DNA of 64,000 nucleotides from Chaetorhynchus papuensis (lineage: Eukaryota; Chordata; Aves; Passeriformes; Rhipiduridae): contig VWYX01000666.1 in the NCBI GenBank assembly GCA_013396525.1, forward strand, positions 3,263 through 67,262, read 5' to 3'. Every line of letters begins with the position of its first letter. Within the stretch, counting starts at the first letter, position 1. This document shows, piece after piece, positions 60,401 to 64,000 of this stretch. The notes under the pieces are model-generated. The model was not told the origin of the DNA. It was given only the letters and a program-made list of their open reading frames with translations, and did no database searches. The position numbers and the translations under genes are program-made.

Positions 60401-62354
60401 AGGAAATGTCAATAAACTTCATTTTTAAAAAGAAAAAAAAGTCATATGCTGTAAATACAGAAAAGGGACTATGTGAATTTTTTTTCCACAAAGCAAATGG
60501 TAGCAGCACAGTACTGACTGTTACAAGTGTAACTCTGAAAAAGGTGTCAGGCTCTTAGAAAAGGCTACCTCTTAGAAAAGATTTCCTTCCTGCTTTCAAC
60601 AACAGGGACAGCCCTTCAGCACAGCACACTGGAGCACCTTTACCAACTAAAACAAGTAGGGATTCACAAACAGCATGACAAAAATTTTAATAAAAATCTG
60701 TAATTTGATCACAGTTCTTATATTATCATATGTCCTTTTCAAACATGTACTCACATCTGCTCTTTTTTCAGCAAAGGGTAAGGTTGGAAAATCAATAGGT
60801 ATTAGTAATGAATTTAAGAAAAAGGTAAAGATGCATTATACTATGGCAGATGAGCAGGCTGTTCATACAACAGTTTTAAAATTAGAATGTTTACTCAAGT
60901 TTCCAAAGACTCTATGTAATCATCAGTACAATCAAATGTTAATAAAAAAATACTCTAAGTGCATTATCATGACAAAACTGACCTGTGCTGTTCTTTGAGT
61001 AATTCAACATCTTGTCTCATCTCTGTTTTAGGCAAAGACGACAGCAGGGCATCTATTTTCATAATCAAATCACTGCCACTGTATTAAATAAGGCACATAG
61101 AGTTTGGTTTTCATGAGAAAAGGAGTAAAACAAACATTTTAATATCTGTCTCTTTGTATAAGGGATATTTAGGAAGCCCACATCCCAGACCTGGACTCTC
61201 AGGTGATTAACACCTCGGGACTTGTAGCTTTGAGCTAAACTTTTAGCATGACAATGCCCAAGAACCACTACAGCCTTAGAGCTTTTGAAATGTACACTTA
61301 TTCATTTTAAGAGATGCAGAATTCACAGAGTTATCATTCAGCAATTTTTTTTCTCAATTGTTGGGTCTTCAAATCTGTGTAATTTGATGAAAATGTGGGG
61401 CTTGGTCCACAAGGTGAATTAAGCCTGAATTAACAACAAGTTTTTATTAGTCACAAGTTTGCCAAAGAGATCTGATTCAGAATCAAGAGAATTGAGTATA
61501 TGATGGCAAAATCTGCTGACATTTATAGCTCTTTATTCCTTTTAATTAAAATTTTTCCCATTTATGACAAACTCTAGAAACAGGCATAGATGACCATGTT
61601 TCAAGTTGGCAATGTCTTTAAATCTTTTCCATTGGAATTTTAGAAATCTAAGTTCTATTTCAATGTTGTTAAGTCGTAGTATTTGTCTAAGTATGGTTTG
61701 TCTCTCACTACTTATCTCCTTGAGTTCTGGCTCTTGCTGATTTTGTTTTTCTGGTAATGATTCTTTCAGTTGTGTCAGTCCTTCTAGATATCAGAAGTGA
61801 CACTCAGGAAGACGATAGATACTGTAAGAAGAATACAATTTTGCTCTCTTCTTTGTACACAAGCTGTAGCCTTAGACTAGAAGATGGCTAGAACTCATCT
61901 CATCTTTACACCTCTTCAGTGAATGATGTGTGAATGTTGTCTAGCCTGGTGTCAGGGCACAACAGCTGCCCATGTCTCTACAGGCTCCCTTACTAACAAT
62001 TCCCAAAGGCAGTGACTTCAAATACTAATAGTCAGATTGGGCTTAAGATACACTGTATTTTATCAAGCTTATTATTATTCTTTACAATTACTCTTATGTA
62101 AACAAAACCAAGCAGAAATTGTTTACTGTTAGCTGTACTCTTGGTTGTAAGTACAGTCAAAGTAGGGAAAGTATTTGGAGTAATTCAGCAGAACTGCACA
62201 CATGTTATGGGGCAAGAGAATTTTACCTTTTACTATTGTTTCCCATCTCCTTGACAATAGCTTTAATCTTCTCTGCTGAGGTACTGTATGTTATCTTTTC
62301 CAACAAAGTAAAGTCTTCTGCATAGAATTCATTTTCATCTAAAGGACCCAGTAC
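33450..62354 (-). CDS. UGGT2: UGGT2 glucosyltransferase, C-terminal 17 exons, spliced
   Basis: UDP-glucose:glycoprotein glucosyltransferase 2, a soluble ER-lumenal enzyme. It adds glucose back to high-mannose N-glycans of misfolded glycoproteins so that they re-enter the calnexin/calreticulin cycle. The exons give ~640 codons, about the last 42% of the ~1516-residue human enzyme. They cover the last thioredoxin-like/beta-sandwich part of the folding sensor (62354-45433), the linker, and the GT24 catalytic domain (42204-34409). The latter has SVASGHLYERFL, the DxD metal/UDP-sugar motif in FVDADQ, PYGYTPFCDSRREMDGYRFW, AGDRLRGQYQ and WLWCETWCDD. The protein ends in HDEL, which I recall as typical of UGGT2, whereas UGGT1 ends REEL. 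All junctions are GT-AG and in phase except between 45433 and 42204. The 5' half lies to the right of the window. Confidence 0.95.
33473..34408 (-). other. UGGT2: UGGT2 last intron
   Basis: GT-AG intron of 0.94 kb on the - strand. It includes an A/C-rich low-complexity stretch (about 33893-33975 on +). No other coding sequence was seen. Confidence 0.85.
34409..34553 (-). CDS. UGGT2: UGGT2 penultimate exon (C-terminal tail)
   Basis: Acceptor CTTTCAG before 34553, donor GTAATT after 34409; 48 codons + 1 nt, phase 0 in. Encodes CNNPQTKEPKLKAAARIVPE then WVDYDSEIRNLIQQIE and LFQK. Close to the UGGT C-terminal tail; it diverges from the human paralogues after the EIR segment. Confidence 0.96.
35531..35647 (-). 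CDS. UGGT2: UGGT2 exon, GT24 domain end
   Basis: 39 codons in phase 0, acceptor AG at 35649-35648, donor GTGAGT. Encodes DLPNNMIHQVAIKSLPQEWL, WCETWCDD and KKKAKTIDL, a signature region near the end of the GT24 fold. Confidence 0.97.
35648..38456 (-). other. UGGT2: UGGT2 intron
   Basis: GT-AG intron of 2.8 kb between the NLDQ and DLPNN exons. A-rich on the + strand; no repeat family or coding sequence recognised. Confidence 0.8.
38457..38571 (-). CDS. UGGT2: UGGT2 exon, GT24 domain
   Basis: 1 + 38 codons, acceptor AG at 38573-38572, donor GTATAT. Encodes ALYVVDLKKFRKIAAGDRLR then GQYQALSQDPNSLSNLDQ, almost invariant in UGGT proteins. Confidence 0.98.
38852..39012 (-). CDS. UGGT2: UGGT2 exon, GT24 core (PYGYTPFC...)
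   Basis: 53 codons + 2 nt, acceptor AG at 39014-39013, donor GTAGGA. Encodes IVRSDLKELRDLDLSGAPYG, YTPFCDSRREMDGYRFWKSG and YWASHLGKRKYHIS, part of the catalytic GT24 domain. Directly follows the DxD exon in the transcript. Confidence 0.98.
39013..40271 (-). other. UGGT2: UGGT2 intron
   Basis: GT-AG intron of 1.26 kb; AT-rich, nothing coding recognised on either strand. Confidence 0.85.
40272..40454 (-). CDS. UGGT2: UGGT2 exon, GT24 core with DxD motif
   Basis: 61 codons in phase 0, acceptor AG at 40456-40455, donor GTAAG. Encodes DVIPHMAKKYGFKYELVQYK, WPRWLYQQTEKQRIIWGYKI and VDKIIFVDADQ. The DAD of FVDADQ is the DxD motif that binds the divalent metal and UDP-glucose; it is intact. Confidence 0.98.
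40853..40937 (-). CDS. UGGT2: UGGT2 exon, GT24 domain
   Basis: 1 + 28 codons, acceptor AG at 40939-40938, donor GTAGGA. Encodes IMMLSVLCHTKTPVKFWFLK and NYLSPTFK. The Cys in VLCHT differs from the Lys/Arg-Asn seen in human paralogues. Confidence 0.97.
40938..42125 (-). other. UGGT2: UGGT2 intron
   Basis: GT-AG intron of 1.2 kb, AT-rich, with no coding sequence or repeat recognised. Confidence 0.85.
42126..42204 (-). CDS. UGGT2: UGGT2 exon, linker and start of GT24
   Basis: 2 + 25 codons + 2 nt, acceptor CCAG before 42204, donor GTAAGG. Encodes DEKEKKSDILIFFSVASGHL then YERFL. It matches the ...DIINIFSVASGHLYERFL start of the catalytic domain. The IFF stretch lies on a run of nine T on the coding strand (42163-42171). 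The frame required here does not join directly to the exon at 45433-45518. Confidence 0.94.
42621..42653. repeat. 17-bp tandem duplication
   Basis: CCACATGCATTCTACA occurs twice, separated by one T (unit CCACATGCATTCTACAT). Intronic in UGGT2. Confidence 0.9.
44385..44635 (+). repeat. CR1 LINE 3' fragment
   Basis: A near-canonical CR1 3' end. It runs from TAAGACATTAGGAAGAAAGT, through ACACTGGAACAGGTTGCCCT and GGCTGCCCCATCCTTGGCAG, to ATTCTGTGATTCTATCAT. It is one of the better preserved copies in the window. Confidence 0.92.
45433..45518 (-). CDS. UGGT2: UGGT2 exon, sensor-to-catalytic linker
   Basis: 28 codons + 2 nt in phase 0, acceptor CTAG before 45518, donor GTAATG. Encodes VQKKPDKVNEELLTDG then TTVKKGNTESVT. 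The first part matches VQKKADKVNEDLLSDG of UGGT1; the second half is divergent linker. Confidence 0.92.
45822..45839. repeat. 18-bp perfect palindrome
   Basis: AGTGACAAATTTGTCACT equals its own reverse complement. Intronic in UGGT2. Confidence 0.9.
46439..46469. repeat. 12-bp inverted repeat with 7-nt loop
   Basis: TTCATTAGATGT, loop TTTTGAT, then ACATCTAATGAA. The arms are perfectly complementary. Intronic in UGGT2. Confidence 0.9.
46946..47030 (-). CDS. UGGT2: UGGT2 exon, beta-sandwich region
   Basis: 1 + 28 codons, acceptor AG at 47032-47031, donor GTATGT. Encodes HEGTDSVADLTDVIVVLNNF then RSKIIKVQ, corresponding to SHDGTDSPPDADEVVVVLNN of UGGT1. Confidence 0.96.
47031..51217 (-). other. 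UGGT2: UGGT2 intron
   Basis: GT-AG intron of 4.2 kb. AT-rich, with a 14-bp tandem repeat at 48856-48897. The 119-codon + strand frame at 47456-47815 shows no known domain. Confidence 0.8.
48856..48897. repeat. 14-bp AT tandem repeat, three copies
   Basis: AATAAATTATATAT is repeated three times, the last copy with one change (T to C). Intronic in UGGT2. Confidence 0.9.
51218..51303 (-). CDS. UGGT2: UGGT2 exon, beta-sandwich region
   Basis: 28 codons + 2 nt, acceptor TTAG before 51303, donor GTAAGT. Encodes GYFQLKANPGAWTLRLRKGR then SDEIYQVF, matching GYFQLKANPGAWILRLRKGR of UGGT1. Confidence 0.97.
51304..52430 (-). other. UGGT2: UGGT2 intron
   Basis: GT-AG intron of 1.1 kb. A 107-codon + strand frame (51569-51892) is present but has no recognisable domain. 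Confidence 0.85.
52431..52589 (-). CDS. UGGT2: UGGT2 exon, sensor beta-sandwich
   Basis: 53 codons in phase 0, acceptor AG at 52591-52590, donor GTAAGT. Encodes AEYELEYILLEGHCFDVTTG, QPPRGLQFTLGT and VDTIVMANL, matching the AEYELEYLLLEGHCYD region of UGGT proteins. Confidence 0.97.
52590..53430 (-). other. UGGT2: UGGT2 intron
   Basis: GT-AG intron of 0.84 kb, AT-rich; nothing further recognised. Confidence 0.85.
53431..53620 (-). CDS. UGGT2: UGGT2 exon, folding-sensor region
   Basis: 1 + 63 codons, acceptor AG at 53622-53621, donor GTAAGT. Encodes FYRFVLEPELTYGINKHLPS, VAKFLELPESPLLTLNMITP and ESWLVEAVHSSCDLDNIHLQ. The core motifs FYRYVLEPE, SPLLTLN and PESW of the family are kept. Confidence 0.97.
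53621..54966 (-). other. UGGT2: UGGT2 intron
   Basis: GT-AG intron of 1.3 kb, AT-rich; no exon or repeat recognised. Confidence 0.85.
54967..55046 (-). CDS. UGGT2: UGGT2 exon, folding-sensor region
   Basis: 26 codons + 2 nt in phase 0, acceptor TGTAG before 55046, donor GTAAGT. Encodes VLKDVINMKLRLFLNCKSKL then SEVPLK, matching INVNLRVFMNCQSKLSDMPL of UGGT1. Confidence 0.96.
56855..56880. repeat. 12-bp inverted repeat with 2-nt loop
   Basis: TTTTATTGTGCA, then TG, then TGCACAATAAAA. The arms are perfectly complementary. Intronic in UGGT2. Confidence 0.9.
57246..57305 (+). repeat. Degenerate LINE (CR1-like) 3' remnant
   Basis: GTGGCCTGTGTTGTATAGGA followed by AATCAGACTAGATTATCAAA resembles the 3' end of old amniote CR1/L3-type elements. 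Too short to classify firmly. Confidence 0.45.
58450..58467. repeat. TAA microsatellite
   Basis: Six TAA units followed by an AT-rich tail, in a UGGT2 intron. Confidence 0.85.
59766..59868 (-). CDS. UGGT2: UGGT2 exon, thioredoxin-like sensor region
   Basis: 1 + 34 codons, acceptor AACAG before 59868, donor GTAAGA. Encodes VVKVEPQENDPFYDVIAVVD then PLTREAQKMTHLLI. The FYDVIAVVDPLTREAQ segment is characteristic of UGGT. Confidence 0.97.
59869..60982 (-). other. UGGT2: UGGT2 intron
   Basis: GT-AG intron of 1.1 kb with a 13-bp tandem duplication at 60284-60309; otherwise A-rich. Confidence 0.85.
60284..60309. repeat. 13-bp tandem duplication
   Basis: GATAGGCTGGACT appears twice head to tail with no mismatch, in a UGGT2 intron. 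Confidence 0.9.
60983..61078 (-). CDS. UGGT2: UGGT2 exon, sensor region
   Basis: 1 + 31 codons + 2 nt, acceptor TACAG before 61078, donor GTCAGT. Encodes GSDLIMKIDALLSSLPKTEM then RQDVELLKEQH, matching the SDLVMKVDALLS region of UGGT proteins. Confidence 0.95.
61079..62226 (-). other. UGGT2: UGGT2 intron
   Basis: GT-AG intron of 1.15 kb, AT-rich; nothing further recognised. Confidence 0.85.
62227..62354 (-). CDS. UGGT2: UGGT2 exon, sensor region (most 5' in window)
   Basis: 42 codons + 2 nt in phase 0, acceptor CTAAG before 62354, donor GTAAAA. Encodes VLGPLDENEFYAEDFTLLEK, ITYSTSAEKIKAIVKEMGNN and SK. It aligns with the ...GPLEDNELFNQDDFHLLE segment that follows NGR in the family. The preceding exon, expected to end in SNGR, is not in the remaining 1.6 kb. 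Confidence 0.94.
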
Positions 62355-64000
62355 CTTAGATGGAGAAAAAAAAAATGTTAAGTGTAGAATGTCTCAATAA
62401 TGCTCTGTTTGTAAGTAAAAATAAACAACTATTTTAAATGAGTGCACAATATTCAGTATGAAACCCCAACCCCCATATACATCAGTACTATTAATTATAA
62501 AACTAATTAAACTTCATAGTAACTATGCAGAATTGGGTTTTTATACTTATGTGATTACAGTTAATTATCAATCACAAAGAATAACTGCAATGGAAATACC
62601 CACGCTATTTTTCATTATACATCCTTCTGTTAAGGAATGTACTATTTAGAAATAACAACTCTAAGTTTAAGAAAAAGCTCTCTTAAGTAAAATATTTTAA
62701 ACTCAAGTTACTACTTGTCTACCACACTCTTTAGTTGTTTAATTCTATGAACACAATCTTCTAAGACTTGTCAAATGAAGCAGAATGGAGAGAAAGGAAG
62801 AATAGGAAAGGATACAAAAGGCATAATAAGAGAACATATAGGATTACTACATTTTTTGGTGTCTGAAGGAAAAGAAAGTGCCTTGGAGTCCCAGAAAATA
62901 GCTTTGAGGATGTTGTTTGGATTTCCTACTCAGTCTATCAGGCCAAATTGACCCAAGACTACTTCAATAGCCTACAGGACTCCCAGGATGTAGAATGTAA
63001 TGATATAAATTTGGTGCTGAATGTCTCTCTCCCAAAATTCAACTGTTTCCTATAAATGAGAGGTTATATAACAAAATTCCACTTTTGATTTTTTTTTATT
63101 AATGATGCATGAGATAGATGAAACCATAGTGTAATTATAACATACTATGTTAATTTAGTAGAAGTCATAATTAGAAAAAATTAATATGCTCATAAAAGCA
63201 AAACTTCTGTGATGAAATAGCAAGGACAGAAATGAAGGATATCCCATGTCTTTTTAAAAGTAATCCTTTAGAGTGAAAACACACTTTCAAAGATAAGAAT
63301 ACACATTATTAAATTTATCTGAATATTTTAATGAAACTTATTTCCCCAAAGCTTAAAATATGATCTTATTTGAGCTTTTTTTTTAGGCAGGGAGAATAGT
63401 AATAATAATTTATAAAATAAATTCACTAATTTAGTTATGAGGGAGCTGACACAAAAAAGCCAACAATTCCTTAAGGCTTCATCAACAAAAATGCTTTCTG
63501 TGTGTTTCTTAGTGGTATTTCAGCTGCATCTCAGAAGCATTTAGGATGCCTAAGAGTAACCAAACTCACAATTTAAAGAGTTTCCAGTAAGGAGATGCCA
63601 GCATAGTTATCTTTCTATTTCTTTCTAATGGTGGAGGAGTAAATCGAAAATAGAAGTGTTAAACAGTAGTTTGTAAATTGTATTTGTAATGTAAGACATT
63701 GACTGTCATTTAACAAGCACTAAGTATTGAATGAAACATTATATTTTTTCATCACAGACCATCTATTTACAAACTGTAATTAAGGGTATTGGTTTCAACA
63801 TACACATATAATAAATTGAAACAACAAAGTTGCTTTACTTTTATCTGCATATTAAGAATTAAGACTATAAACCAACTTAATATTTATAAAAACATAGTGT
63901 TTTAGAGCTTAAAATACTAACCTAGTCAATGTAATTTATATATATTTATTTACATGGTAAAATAAAGGTAACTTCAGGATCAAAAGTTCTTCTTAAACAT
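62355..64000 (-). other. UGGT2: UGGT2 intron, continues past the right edge
   Basis: AT-rich sequence without a recognisable exon on either strand. The next upstream exon of the gene lies outside the window. Confidence 0.7.

Overview
The window is vertebrate nuclear DNA, almost certainly from a bird. Coding is split into short exons with GT-AG introns. Both genes recognised have tetrapod orthologues, and the interspersed repeats are CR1 LINE fragments of the avian/sauropsid type. No bacterial, viral or organellar signal was seen. The species cannot be named from the sequence.

Layout. Positions 1-5638 are the CpG-rich edge and body of an intron. DNAJC3 (P58IPK, an ER-lumenal TPR/J-domain co-chaperone) lies on the + strand, with eleven coding exons from 5639 to 26728. 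These correspond to exons 2-12 of the mammalian gene; exon 1 (start codon and most of the signal peptide) lies to the left of the window. A long 3' UTR probably runs to a poly(A) signal at 30153. A short gap of about 0.6 kb holding a CR1 remnant follows. UGGT2 (UDP-glucose:glycoprotein glucosyltransferase 2) then lies on the - strand, convergent with DNAJC3. Seventeen coding exons were found between 62354 and 33450. They cover the C-terminal ~640 residues: the end of the folding-sensor region, the linker, the whole GT24 catalytic domain and a C-terminal HDEL signal. The 5' half of UGGT2 lies beyond the right edge.

Exon boundaries were set by reading the frame through each GT-AG junction and requiring phase agreement. 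DNAJC3 is fully consistent (1433 coding nt, 476 complete codons plus stop after a split Gly). UGGT2 is consistent except for one phase break between the exons at 45433-45518 and 42126-42204. That break implies a small unlocated exon of length 2 modulo 3, or a local change.

Functionally the two genes are related. UGGT2 re-glucosylates misfolded N-glycoproteins in the calnexin/calreticulin cycle, and DNAJC3 delivers unfolded clients to BiP and is part of the unfolded-protein response. The tail-to-tail order matches what I recall of human 13q32. No novel gene system was found. The observations worth a second look are the UGGT2 phase break, the 23-nt last coding exon that carries the ER-retrieval signal, a protein-like antisense ORF in DNAJC3 intron 6, a strand-composition switch at the convergent point, and several clean inverted or tandem repeats.
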